Part shown: positions 42,664-51,019 of the stretch, piece by piece
Numbering within the stretch: the first letter of the stretch is position 1
How the letters are laid out: each line of letters starts with the position of its first letter
Source: Burkholderiales bacterium
Lineage (GTDB): Bacteria; Pseudomonadota; Gammaproteobacteria; Burkholderiales; Burkholderiaceae_C
Assembly (NCBI GenBank): GCA_016223165.1
Contig: JACRPO010000009.1
Span: 1,536,300 to 1,600,299, forward strand
Length of the DNA: 64,000 bases
Reading direction: 5' to 3'
The notes under the pieces: generated by a model
Told to the model about the DNA's origin: nothing
The model's input: the letters and a program-made list of their open reading frames with translations, nothing else
Databases searched by the model: none
Program-made: the position numbers and the translations under genes

Positions 42664-42996
42664 ATGGCTGAACGCGACACGCTGCACGATCCGCGGCTGG
42701 ACACCGAGGGCTACCTCGTCGACCCCGAGCAGTGGGACGAGACGCTGGCGGCGGCCATCGCCCGCACCCAGGGCCTCGTGCTCGAGGACGATCACTGGTT
42801 CGTCATCCGCTTCATGCGCGAGTACCAGGCCGAGCACCGCATCACGCCCGATGCGCGGCACGCGATGAAGCACCTCGAACAGCGCCACCCCGGCCGCGGC
42901 CGCGCGCGTCTGTTCGAGCTCTTCCCCTACGGCTACGTGGCGCAGGCGTGCCGCGTGGCCGGCATGAAGCGGCCACGCGCCTGGAGCACGGGCTGA
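42664..42996 (+). CDS. TusE/DsrC-family protein lacking the terminal cysteine
   Basis: A 110-residue DsrC/TusE/DsvC family member (GYLVDPEQWDETLAAAIAR, EDDHWFVIRFMREYQ, KHLEQRHPG, LFELFPYGYVAQACRVAG). In DsrC two C-terminal cysteines 11 residues apart act in sulfur transfer, and TusE keeps the penultimate one. Here the inner Cys (C96) is present, but the position of the terminal Cys is W107 and the protein ends RPRAWSTG. It thus cannot relay a persulfide in the known way and may be regulatory, like the Cys-poor Rsp-type relatives. It is the last gene of the nar operon. Confidence 0.85.
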   Translation: MAERDTLHDPRLDTEGYLVDPEQWDETLAAAIARTQGLVLEDDHWFVIRFMREYQAEHRITPDARHAMKHLEQRHPGRGRARLFELFPYGYVAQACRVAGMKRPRAWSTG

Positions 42997-43033
42997 GCGG
43001 CTGAGAGCGGCGCGGTGCCCGGGCGCGCGGCGC

Positions 43034-43047
43034 TTGACAACAGTCAA
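43034..43047. promoter_or_regulatory. Fnr/Dnr-type site upstream of narX
   Basis: TTGACAACAGTCAA is a clean two-half-site match. It lies 34 bp before the chosen narX start and inside the longest possible reading frame, which argues against that longer frame. Confidence 0.65.
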
Positions 43048-43080
43048 GCGCGGCCGATGGCCGGAGCGGAAAATGCGCAG

Positions 43081-45018
43081 ATGACGCACCGCCTGCGCAG
43101 CGCCTCGCTGGCCGCCAAGCTGGGCACCGTGGGCGCGCTCCTCATGGTGCTGGCGCTCGGCTCGATCGCGCTCACGCTGTGGGTGACCTGGCAGCTCGAG
43201 GGCGGTGCCGCCGCCGTCAACGAGGCCGGGCGGCTGCGCATGCAGGGCTGGCGCATGGCACAGGCCGTGACGGCCGGTGACACGGCGCGCGCGCGGGAGT
43301 TGGCCGCGCAGTTCGACGACAGCCTGGCCTTGCTGCGCGCCGGCGATCCGGCGCGTCCGCTCTTCGTGCCGGCCGACGAGGCGACGCTGCAGGCCTTTGC
43401 GCACGTGCAGCAGAACTGGGCGGCGCTGCGTGCCGGCTGGCAGCGCAGCGGCGGCCGCCCCGCCGGCGAGGCCGCCGCGGAGGCCGAGGCGCTGGTGCTG
43501 GGCATCGACCGTTTCGTCAGCGGCATCGAGTCGCGCCTGTCGCGCTGGACGGCGCTGCTCACGCTGGCCCAGCTGCTGCTGCTGGGGCTGGCCATCGCCG
43601 CCGCCATCGCGCTGCTGTATGCGGCGCACCTGTTCATCTTCAGGCCGCTCGCCGCGCTGCAGGCGGGGCTGGGGGCCGTCGAGCAGGGCGACCTCTCGGC
43701 GCGTGTCGAGGTCGCGTCGGCCGACGAGTTCGGCCGTGTCGGCGAGGGCTTCAACCGCATGGCGGCACGCCTGGCCGACCTCTACCGCGGCCTCGAACGC
43801 AAGGTGGCCGAGAAGACCGAGAAGCTCTCGGCCGAGCGCGAGCGCCTCGCCGTGCTCTACGAGGCCAGCCGCTTCGTCGCGCGCGCGCCGACGATGCAGG
43901 CGCTCGCCGACGGCTTCGCGCGGCGCGTGCGCCAGGCCGCCCGCGCCGATGCCGCGCTGCTGCGCTGGAACGACGGACCGCACCGGCAGTTCGTGCTGCT
44001 CGCCTCCGACGCGGTGCCGCCCGAGATGCTGGCGCTGGAGCAATGCCTGGCGCATGGCCAGTGCCATTGCGGCGTCGGTGGCGGCGTCGGTGCCGGCGAG
44101 CCCGTCGCCGAAGGCACCGACCGGACCCTCTCCATCGCCGCCACCGGCTCGCGTGTCATCGCCATCGCCTCGGGCGATGCGCGCGGCCGGCACTGCCGCA
44201 CCTTCGGCTTCTCGCACGTGCTCACGGTGCCGGTGTGCCTGCAGGACCAGATCCTCGGCGAGGTCGACCTGCTCTACCGCGGGGCGGTGCCCGAGCGCTC
44301 GCCCGAGGACCAGGCGCTCGTCGAGAGCCTGGCCAGCCACCTCGCGAGCGGCATGGAGGGCATGCGCGTCGCCGCGCTCGAACGCGAGGCCGCCGTCTCC
44401 GAGGAACGCGGCCTGCTCGCGCGCGAGCTGCACGATTCGATCGCGCAGTCGCTGGCCTTCATGAAGATCCAGATCCAGCTGCTGCGCGGCTCGCTGCGCA
44501 AGGGCGACGCCGTGCAGACCGAGCGCGTGGTGCAGGAGCTCGACACCGGTGTGCGCGAGAGCATGGCCGACGTGCGCGAGCTGCTGCTGCACTTCCGCAC
44601 GCGCGCCCAGGGCGACGACATCGTCGTGGCGCTGAAGACGACGCTGCAGAAGTTCCACCACCAGACGGGCCTGGCGACGCACATCGACGTGCAGGGCCAC
44701 GGCGTGCCGCTGGCGCCCGACGTGCAGGTGCAGGCGCTGCACGTCGTGCTGGAGGCGCTGTCCAACGTGCGCAAGCACGCTGGCGCCAGCCAGGTGTGGT
44801 TGACGGTGCAGCGGCACCCGCGCTGGCGCATCGAGGTGCGCGACGACGGCCATGGCTTCGACCCGGCAGCGCGCAGCGCCGACGAGGCGCACGTGGGCCT
44901 GCGCATCATGCGCGAGCGCGCCGCCGGCGTTGGCGCCGAGGTGGAGGTCCAATCGGCCGCCGGCCAGGGCACGCGCGTCGTGCTGCAATGGCCCGAGGCC
45001 CAGCCGCTCGCTGCATGA
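43081..45018 (+). CDS. narX: Nitrate/nitrite sensor histidine kinase
   Basis: A 645-residue membrane kinase. Helix 1 is about residues 15-38. The periplasmic sensor contains the P-box NEAGRLRMQGWRMAQAV, which binds nitrate. Helix 2 (about 160-185) is followed by HAMP and a coiled coil (LERKVAEKTEKLSAERERL). A GAF-like central module has Cys-rich clusters (CLAHGQCHCG and GRHCRTFGFSH). Then come HisKA_3 with ELHDSIAQSLAFMKIQIQLL (phospho-His) and the HATPase domain (SNVRKHAG, DDGHGFD). The start at 43081 is preferred because earlier starts lie on the Fnr site. It is coupled to the response regulator through a repeated micro-ORF linker. Confidence 0.92.
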   Translation: MTHRLRSASLAAKLGTVGALLMVLALGSIALTLWVTWQLEGGAAAVNEAGRLRMQGWRMAQAVTAGDTARARELAAQFDDSLALLRAGDPARPLFVPADEATLQAFAHVQQNWAALRAGWQRSGGRPAGEAAAEAEALVLGIDRFVSGIESRLSRWTALLTLAQLLLLGLAIAAAIALLYAAHLFIFRPLAALQAGLGAVEQGDLSARVEVASADEFGRVGEGFNRMAARLADLYRGLERKVAEKTEKLSAERERLAVLYEASRFVARAPTMQALADGFARRVRQAARADAALLRWNDGPHRQFVLLASDAVPPEMLALEQCLAHGQCHCGVGGGVGAGEPVAEGTDRTLSIAATGSRVIAIASGDARGRHCRTFGFSHVLTVPVCLQDQILGEVDLLYRGAVPERSPEDQALVESLASHLASGMEGMRVAALEREAAVSEERGLLARELHDSIAQSLAFMKIQIQLLRGSLRKGDAVQTERVVQELDTGVRESMADVRELLLHFRTRAQGDDIVVALKTTLQKFHHQTGLATHIDVQGHGVPLAPDVQVQALHVVLEALSNVRKHAGASQVWLTVQRHPRWRIEVRDDGHGFDPAARSADEAHVGLRIMRERAAGVGAEVEVQSAAGQGTRVVLQWPEAQPLAA

Positions 45019-45077
45019 GCCCGCCCGGCCGCCCGAAGGCGAATACCGAAGCGCGCAGCGCGAAGGACTTCCAATGA
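45015..45077 (+). repeat. Repeated linker encoding a 20-codon micro-ORF (copy 1)
   Basis: The linker starts with ATGAGCCCGCC, overlapping the narX stop as ATGA, and ends CCAATGA, overlapping the narL start as ATGA. It encodes MSPPGRPKANTEARSAKDFQ. A close copy sits between nosG and nosH at 53304 and a diverged one at 56691. The double overlap suggests translational coupling across the gap. Confidence 0.75.
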
Positions 45078-45883
45078 CCTCTTCGCCGCTCACACCGGGT
45101 GCCGCGCCCATCCGCCTGATGGTGGTCGACGACCACACGCTCTTCCGGCGCGGGTTGGTGGCGCTGCTGGCCGCCGACGAGCGCTTCGAGGTCGTCGGCG
45201 AGGCCGGCGACGCCGCGCAGGCGCAGCACCTCGTCGCGACGTGCCGGCCGCAGGTGCTGCTACTCGACAACCACCTGCCGGGCGTCAGCGGAGTCGTGGC
45301 ACTGCCGGCGCTGCTCGCCGCCGCGCCGGGCCTGCGCGTGCTGATGCTGACGATGAGCGAGGACGAGCACGACCTCGCCGCGGCGCTGAAGGGCGGCGCC
45401 TGCGGCTACCTGCTGAAGACCGTGGACAGCGACGAGCTCGGCGCCTCGATCGTGCGCGCCGCGGCCGGGCAGTCGAGCATCAGCGCCACCATGACGGCCA
45501 AGGTGGCCTCGGCCTTTCGGCTCGCGGGGGAGGCACCCTCGCCGGCGGCCCACTCGGCCACGGCGACCGGCACGGCCGGCGCGCCGGGCGGGCCGGCCTC
45601 GAGCGGCGCCCTGGCCGGCCCCGGCACGGCCGCGGCCGACGACGGCGAGGCCGCGCGCGCGCAGCAGTCGCTGCAATCCCTCTCGACGCGCGAGCGCGAG
45701 ACGCTCGAGCTCATCGCGCGCGGCGACAGCAACAAGGAGATCGCGCGCGCCCTCGGCATCGCCGAGGCCACGGTGAAGATCCACGTGCAGCACATCCTGC
45801 GCAAGCTCGGCCTCGCCTCGCGCGTGCAGGCCGCGGCGTGGTTATCGGGGCTGCGCGCCTCGGCCGCGTCGCCGCGGCGCTGA
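45074..45883 (+). CDS. narL: NarL-type response regulator
   Basis: A 269-residue regulator. The receiver domain has DD (19-20), phospho-acceptor D65 in LLLDNHLPG and the Lys in YLLKTVD. A LuxR-type HTH is at about 197-258 (LSTRERETLELIARGDSNKE then VQHILRKLGLASRVQ). The linker of about 50 Ala/Gly/Thr residues (140-195) is much longer than in standard NarL. Paired with NarX, it should respond to nitrate and nitrite and act on nar, and perhaps nir and nos, promoters. Confidence 0.92.
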   Translation: MTSSPLTPGAAPIRLMVVDDHTLFRRGLVALLAADERFEVVGEAGDAAQAQHLVATCRPQVLLLDNHLPGVSGVVALPALLAAAPGLRVLMLTMSEDEHDLAAALKGGACGYLLKTVDSDELGASIVRAAAGQSSISATMTAKVASAFRLAGEAPSPAAHSATATGTAGAPGGPASSGALAGPGTAAADDGEAARAQQSLQSLSTRERETLELIARGDSNKEIARALGIAEATVKIHVQHILRKLGLASRVQAAAWLSGLRASAASPRR

Positions 45884-46267
45884 AGAGCTTCGCGGCTGCG
45901 GCCGGCGCGCGGCCGGCGCCCGCTCTGCGGCGGCACGACAGGTGCGGCGGGCGGCCGGCGCAGCGGGGGCAGCAGACGCAGCGGACGCAGCGGACGCAGC
46001 GGGTGACTCGCCGAGGAAGATCCGCCGCGCGTCGAGCGTGCTGCACCACCTCGATGTCGACATGCCGGCGCACGAGGTCGCGCAGCGGGTTGATGTCGAC
46101 TCAGCCTAACAGGAACCTGACAGATGCCGACAAGAGAGGCCCGTTGTGCATCGTGAGGCCCGGTTGCCGCGCTCTTGACCTGGTTTAAAGCGGTGGCGCA
46201 TCGACGCGCGGAGAGTTCCGACCAGCACTCGTTCGCCTGACTGTTTGATCAAGAAGGAAGAGACGCC
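45884..46267. other. Intergenic region upstream of nosZ with a 9-bp tandem repeat
   Basis: This 384-bp gap carries three units of ACGCAGCGG at about 45975-46001 and the Fnr-like site at 46175. A minus-strand stretch (46100 back to about 45990) reads DINPLRDLVRRHVDIEVVQH but has no start or family match, so I treat it as non-coding or decayed. No intact gene is visible. Confidence 0.5.
46175..46188. promoter_or_regulatory. Weak Fnr/Dnr-like site upstream of nosZ
   Basis: TTGACCTGGTTTAA has a perfect left half and one mismatch in the right half (TTTAA for RTCAA). It lies 80 bp before the nosZ start, a typical activator position. Confidence 0.5.
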
Positions 46268-48676
46268 ATGCAGGAACACCTGAGTCACCGCAGCAACCAT
46301 CCGGCGCCGTCCGGAAGCCCCGTACACACTGACGCGCACGCACACCCCCACGCGCACTCCCACGCGCACACACGCCGCAAGCCCGGCGCCCGCACTGCCT
46401 TCAAGACGGCGGCGGCCGGCCTGCTGGCCGCCGCCTGCGCCACCGGCGGCCCGAGCCTCGCCGCCGACACACTGCAAGACGTGATGAAGGTGCGCGGCCT
46501 GAGCCAGCAGGACCTGCTGGCCGCCGCCAAGACCTACGTGCCCACCGGCAAGCGCGACGAGTTCGTCGCCTTCAGCTCGGGCGGCCAGTCGGGCCAGGTC
46601 ATCGTCTACGGGGTGCCCTCGATGCGCATCCTCAAGTACCTCGCGGTGTTCACGCCCGAACCGTGGCAGGGCTACGGCTACGACGAGGACTCGCGCGCCG
46701 TGCTGCGCCAGGGCCGCATCGACGGCAAGGACATCACCTGGGGCGACACGCACCACCCGGCGATCTCCGAGACCGACGGCGAGTACGACGGCCAGTTCCT
46801 GTTCATCAACGACAAGGCCAACCCGCGCCTGGCGGTGATCGACCTGCGCGACTTCGAGACCAAGCAGATCGTCGTCAACCCGATCTTCAAGTCCGAGCAC
46901 GGTGGCGCCTTCGTGAGCCCGAACACCGACTACATCATCGAGGCCGCGCAGTACGCCGCGCCGCTGGAGAACCGCAAGTTCTATCCGCTGGAGGAGTTCA
47001 ACGAGCGCTACCGCGGTGGCGTCACCTACTGGAAGTTCGACCGCAAGAAGGGGCGCATCGACACCGGCAAGAGCTTCTCGCTCGAGCTGCCGCCCTACTC
47101 GCAGGACCTGTCTGATTTCGGCAAGGGCCCGTCGGACGGCTGGACGTTCACCAACTCGTTCTGCTCCGAGCGTTATGTCGGTGGCATCGAGAAGGGCCGC
47201 CCGCCGTATGAAGCCGGCTGCTCGGCCAAGGACACCGACTACCTGCACGTCGTCAACTGGAAGCGCGCCGCCGAGCTCGTGGCGCAGGGCAAGGGGAAGA
47301 AGATCAACGGCCACGACGTGCTGATGATGGACACCGCCATCAAGGAGGGCGTGCTGTTCCTGATTCCGGAGCCGAAGTCGCCGCACGGCGTGGACGTGAC
47401 GCCCGACGGCAAGTTCATCATCGTCGCGGGCAAGCTCGACACGCACGTCTCGGTGTACAGCTTCGAGATGATCCAGGCCGCCATCAAGGCGGGCAAGTTC
47501 GAATCGAAGGACCCGTACGGCATCCCGGTGATCGCCATGAAGGACGCGCTGCAGGCGCAGGTGGCGCTCGGCCTCGGCCCGCTGCACACGCAGTACGACA
47601 GCAAGCCCTGCATCGCCTACACCTCGATGTACGTCGATTCGCAGGTCGCGAAGTGGAACTTCTGCGAAGGCAAGGTGCTCGACAAGATCAGCGTGCACTA
47701 CAACATCGGCCACCTGATGACGATGGAGGGCGACTCCACGAAGCCGGGCGGCAAGTACCTGGTGGCGCTGAACAAGCTGGCCATCGACCGCTTCGTGCCG
47801 GTGGGCCCGCTGCACCCGCAGAACCACCAGCTCATCGACATCAGTGGCGACAGGATGCAGCTGCTGTACGACATGCCGCTGCCGCTGGGCGAGCCGCACT
47901 ACGCGGTGGCCATCGCCGCCAACAAGCTCAAGCCGGCGGTGCGCTACAAGGTCGGCACCGACAGCCGCACCGACCAGCCGCACCCCGGCGCCGCCAAGGC
48001 CGGCGAGGAACGTGTCGTGCGCAAGGGCAACAAGGTCGAGGTGTTCGGCACCATGATCCGCTCGCACATCACGCCCGAGACGATCGAGGTCGATGTCGGC
48101 GACGAGGTGACGATCCACCTCACCAACCTCGAGCGCGCGCAGGACGAGACGCACGGCTTCACGGTCAGCACCTACAACGTGCACGCGTCGATCGAGCCGG
48201 GCAAGACGGTCTCGGTGAAGTTCAAGGCCGACAAGGAAGGCGTGTACCCGTACTACTGCACCGAGTTCTGCTCGGCGCTGCACCTCGAGATGCAGGGCTA
48301 CCTGCTCGTCAAGCCCAAGGGCTGGAAGCCGACCAAGACCGCGCTCGCCGCGCAGAGCTATACCGAGACCGACTACAAGGCGACCGTCAAGAAGGTGGCC
48401 GACACGCAGGCGGTGATCGACTCGGTGGTGGCCTACATCACGAGCGTGAACTACAAGGACTTCCCCGAGGTCGTGGCGATGGTCGACGACGCCTTCGACC
48501 AGCTCGGCAAGACCAAGGACGCCAAGGCCAAGCACGAGGCCGCCGCCGCCAAGAAGGACTGGGAGCAGGCCAATCTGTGGGCCGAGCAGGTCTGGCAGTA
48601 CCAGGTCAAGACCGCCGACCTGGGCTTGCGCGCCAAGACCTTCCTCGAGCAGAACGGCGCCAAGAAGGTGAAGTAG
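46268..48676 (+). CDS. nosZ: Nitrous oxide reductase, clade II (atypical)
   Basis: An 802-residue periplasmic enzyme reducing N2O to N2. The propeller domain has the CuZ His pair H162-H163 in GDTHHPAISETDG. The C-terminal cupredoxin has CuA ligands C664, C668, H672 and M675 (CTEFCSALHLEM). The DTHHP/ETDG pattern and the accompanying nosC-nosB-nosD-nosG-nosH genes indicate the Sec-exported clade II. The leader is unusually long (about 65 residues) and contains a His-Ala run (HTDAHAHPHAHSHAH) before TRRKPGARTAFK and the hydrophobic core. No classical SRRxFLK Tat motif is seen. GAAGGAAGAG precedes the ATG. An Fnr-like site lies upstream. Confidence 0.97.
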   Translation: MQEHLSHRSNHPAPSGSPVHTDAHAHPHAHSHAHTRRKPGARTAFKTAAAGLLAAACATGGPSLAADTLQDVMKVRGLSQQDLLAAAKTYVPTGKRDEFVAFSSGGQSGQVIVYGVPSMRILKYLAVFTPEPWQGYGYDEDSRAVLRQGRIDGKDITWGDTHHPAISETDGEYDGQFLFINDKANPRLAVIDLRDFETKQIVVNPIFKSEHGGAFVSPNTDYIIEAAQYAAPLENRKFYPLEEFNERYRGGVTYWKFDRKKGRIDTGKSFSLELPPYSQDLSDFGKGPSDGWTFTNSFCSERYVGGIEKGRPPYEAGCSAKDTDYLHVVNWKRAAELVAQGKGKKINGHDVLMMDTAIKEGVLFLIPEPKSPHGVDVTPDGKFIIVAGKLDTHVSVYSFEMIQAAIKAGKFESKDPYGIPVIAMKDALQAQVALGLGPLHTQYDSKPCIAYTSMYVDSQVAKWNFCEGKVLDKISVHYNIGHLMTMEGDSTKPGGKYLVALNKLAIDRFVPVGPLHPQNHQLIDISGDRMQLLYDMPLPLGEPHYAVAIAANKLKPAVRYKVGTDSRTDQPHPGAAKAGEERVVRKGNKVEVFGTMIRSHITPETIEVDVGDEVTIHLTNLERAQDETHGFTVSTYNVHASIEPGKTVSVKFKADKEGVYPYYCTEFCSALHLEMQGYLLVKPKGWKPTKTALAAQSYTETDYKATVKKVADTQAVIDSVVAYITSVNYKDFPEVVAMVDDAFDQLGKTKDAKAKHEAAAAKKDWEQANLWAEQVWQYQVKTADLGLRAKTFLEQNGAKKVK

Positions 48677-48780
48677 CCGAACCGGCCCGAGCCACCGAGA
48701 GCCACCCGTGCCGGGGGCCGATGCGTCGGCCCCCGGCGCACCTGATGCGCAGCTGATGCGCACCTGAGGAGACCGAACCC

Positions 48781-49095
48781 ATGACGACGAAGAAATTCCT
48801 CGCCGCCGCACTTGCGGCGCTGGCCTGCACCGCGGCGCAGGCGCAGGACGGCGCCAAGCTCTATGCCGAGAAGACCTGCGTGGCCTGCCACGGCAAGGAA
48901 GGCAACAAGCCGCTGATGGCCGAGTACCCGAAGATCGCCGGCCAGAACGCCAAGTACGCCGAGCGCCAGATGCTCGACATCAAGAGCGGCGCGCGTGCCA
49001 ATGGCAACACGGCGGCCATGAAGGGCGTCATGCACCTGGTGAGCGACGCCGAGATCAAGGCGCTCTCCGAGTACCTGTCGAAGCTCAAGCCATGA
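48781..49095 (+). CDS. Monoheme cytochrome c of the nos cluster (NosC-type)
   Basis: A 104-residue class I cytochrome c: signal peptide ending AAQAQ, one heme site C33VACH37, and a likely Met ligand in NTAAMKGVM. Clade II nos clusters typically encode one or two such cytochromes (nosC1, nosC2) after nosZ or nosB, thought to link the NosGH quinol dehydrogenase to NosZ. It starts 105 bp after nosZ. Confidence 0.9.
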   Translation: MTTKKFLAAALAALACTAAQAQDGAKLYAEKTCVACHGKEGNKPLMAEYPKIAGQNAKYAERQMLDIKSGARANGNTAAMKGVMHLVSDAEIKALSEYLSKLKP

Positions 49096-49147
49096 GCCGC
49101 AGCTCAAACGCGCCGGCCGCGGCCACACCAGCCACGAGGACCACACC

Positions 49148-49909
49148 ATGAACAAAGCCCTTTTGCTCGCCGTCGCGGCGGCGTTGCTGCCCGCCTGGGC
49201 CGCGGCCCAGGACCCGCGCAAACCGCCCGCCCGCGCCGGCATCGAGTCCGGGAGCTACCAGTGGAATGCCCAGGAGGGCGAGAAGATCGAGGCGCTGCGC
49301 CTGAAGGGCGACGCCAAGGCCGGCAAGGAGGGCTACGAGGTCTGCGGCGCCTGCCACCTGCCCTCGGGCGCGGGCCGTCCCGACGGCACCTTCCCGCAGC
49401 TGGCCGGCCAGCATGCCACCGTGCTCATCAAGCAGATGGCCGACATCCGCGCCGGCCTGCGCGACAACCCGACGATGTACCCCTTCGCCAAGGAACTGAC
49501 CGACGCGCAGGAGCTCGCCAACGTCTCGGCCTACATCGAGAGCCTGTGCATTCCGGTGGACCACGGCCGCTACGCCGGCAAGGACGCCACCGAGCAGATC
49601 ACCAAGGGCAAGGCCCTGTACGAGAAGCAGTGCCTCGAATGCCACGGCAAGAGCGGTGAAGGCGACAAGGGCAAGTTCTTCCCCGTCATCGCCGGCCAGC
49701 ACTACGAGTACCTGCTGCGCCAGATGACCGAGATCCGCGACGGCAAGCGCCGCAACGCCAACCCGGACATGGTGAAGGTCATCAAGCCCTACAGCAACGA
49801 CCAGCTGGTGGCCATCTCGGCCTATCAGTCGAGCCTCGTGATGGCCGGGTCGATGTGCAAGGCCGGTCCGGCCAAGCCTGCTCCCGCGGCCAAGCCGGCG
49901 AAGAAGTGA
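49148..49909 (+). CDS. Diheme cytochrome c of the nos cluster (NosC-type)
   Basis: A 253-residue exported diheme cytochrome. The signal peptide ends AWAAAQ. Heme sites are C66GACH70 and C162LECH166, each followed by a family-typical FPQLAGQH or FPVIAGQHYEYLLRQM segment, so this is a cytochrome c4-like duplication. The tail is a Lys/Pro/Ala repeat (PAPAAKPAKK). It is likely an electron carrier to NosZ. Its stop overlaps a possible GTG start of the next gene. Confidence 0.9.
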   Translation: MNKALLLAVAAALLPAWAAAQDPRKPPARAGIESGSYQWNAQEGEKIEALRLKGDAKAGKEGYEVCGACHLPSGAGRPDGTFPQLAGQHATVLIKQMADIRAGLRDNPTMYPFAKELTDAQELANVSAYIESLCIPVDHGRYAGKDATEQITKGKALYEKQCLECHGKSGEGDKGKFFPVIAGQHYEYLLRQMTEIRDGKRRNANPDMVKVIKPYSNDQLVAISAYQSSLVMAGSMCKAGPAKPAPAAKPAKK

Positions 49910-49923
49910 ACACTGGCGCAACC

Positions 49924-50976
49924 ATGGCAAGCGGCGGTCGTTCGAAGGCCCGATCCGACGCGCTGGTGGCCGCGCTCAGCGCGCTCGCATTGGTGGCGAT
50001 GGTGGCGGCGTTCTTCGCGCCGATCTGGTGGGTGTCGCTGACGGCGCCCAACTACCCGAAGGACGCCTTCCCCGACGGCATCCGCATCCACTTCCACTTC
50101 GACGGCGTGCAGAACGGCTGCCGCGCCGCCGGCGCCGGCTCGCGCCTGGCGCAGGAAACCATGCAGGCCGACCTCGGCGCGGGCAGCGAGCGCTACAACC
50201 CCGTCACCGACGCGAAGAAGGACGTCAACAAGGGCGCCACCGGCCTGGACTGCGTGCACGAGATGAACACGATCAACCACTACGTGGGCATGTTCCCGAT
50301 CGCCACGGGGGCCCCGGTGGAGAAGCCGCTCGCCAAGTTCATCTTCGGCTTCTTCGCGGTGATGATTGTCGCCTTCGCGATCCCGCGGCAGCAGCGGCTG
50401 CGCCTGGCCGTGCTGGCCGCGGGCTTCGCCGCGGTGGCGGCGTGGGCGGTGGTCGACCAGTACCTGCTCGGCCATCTGGCCACCCATGTCGCGGCCTACG
50501 TCAAGGAGGCCGGCACCTTCTTCAAGGAGCCGGAGAAGATCGCCGCCTGGGGTGCCAATGTCGCGCTCGCCACGCACTTCGTGATCGCCGGCCTGGTGCT
50601 GGCGATGGTGGTGGTGGTGTGGGGCGTGGCGCGCGTGCGCGGCTTCGAGCTGCTGCTGGCCGCGGTGCCGGCGCTGCTGCCGCTCTATTTCGTGGTCACC
50701 TACGCCGCCTGGTTGTGGTTCTTCGGCCACAACCTGCACCCCTGGGGCGCGTTCACCGTCAAGCCTTTCATGCCCACCGTCTTCGGCGAGGGCAAGGTGG
50801 CGCAGTTCTCCACCTACTCGTACCCCTACTGGGGCTACGCGCTGCTGATCGTGGTGTTCGTGTGCCTCGCGCTGGCGCTGCTGCTGCGGCGGCGCGACCT
50901 GCGCCAAGCGGCTGAGGCCGCGCAGGGCGCACCCGGCCCGCGCGGCGCGCCGGCCGCGGCGACGGCGGGCGCTTGA
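49924..50976 (+). CDS. nosB: Multi-spanning membrane protein, NosB-like
   Basis: A 350-residue membrane protein. Helix 1 (about 10-35) is followed by a periplasmic domain with two Cys (GVQNGCRAAG and GLDCVHEMNTINHYVGMFP) and then about five more helices (PLAKFIFGFFAVMIVAFAIP onward). It corresponds in position and layout to NosB of clade II nos clusters, a membrane protein of unknown mechanism. A GTG at 49906, overlapping the previous stop, is an alternative start. The C-terminal 25 residues are Ala/Gly/Pro-rich. Confidence 0.75.
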   Translation: MASGGRSKARSDALVAALSALALVAMVAAFFAPIWWVSLTAPNYPKDAFPDGIRIHFHFDGVQNGCRAAGAGSRLAQETMQADLGAGSERYNPVTDAKKDVNKGATGLDCVHEMNTINHYVGMFPIATGAPVEKPLAKFIFGFFAVMIVAFAIPRQQRLRLAVLAAGFAAVAAWAVVDQYLLGHLATHVAAYVKEAGTFFKEPEKIAAWGANVALATHFVIAGLVLAMVVVVWGVARVRGFELLLAAVPALLPLYFVVTYAAWLWFFGHNLHPWGAFTVKPFMPTVFGEGKVAQFSTYSYPYWGYALLIVVFVCLALALLLRRRDLRQAAEAAQGAPGPRGAPAAATAGA

Positions 50977-51019
50977 AGACGCCGGCGAGCCCTGGCCGCA
51001 GCCCCTTCTGCGGCCAACC

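Noticed and set aside
43015..43080. Longer N-terminus for narX
   Set aside because: It would place the Fnr/Dnr site at 43034 inside the coding sequence, and the extra residues are not sensor-like.
45890..46105. Possible minus-strand gene reading DINPLRDLVRRHVDIEVVQH upstream of nosZ
   Set aside because: There is no clear start codon or ribosome-binding site, the frame degenerates into repeats of Cys/Arg, and no family is recognised. It could be a decayed remnant at most.
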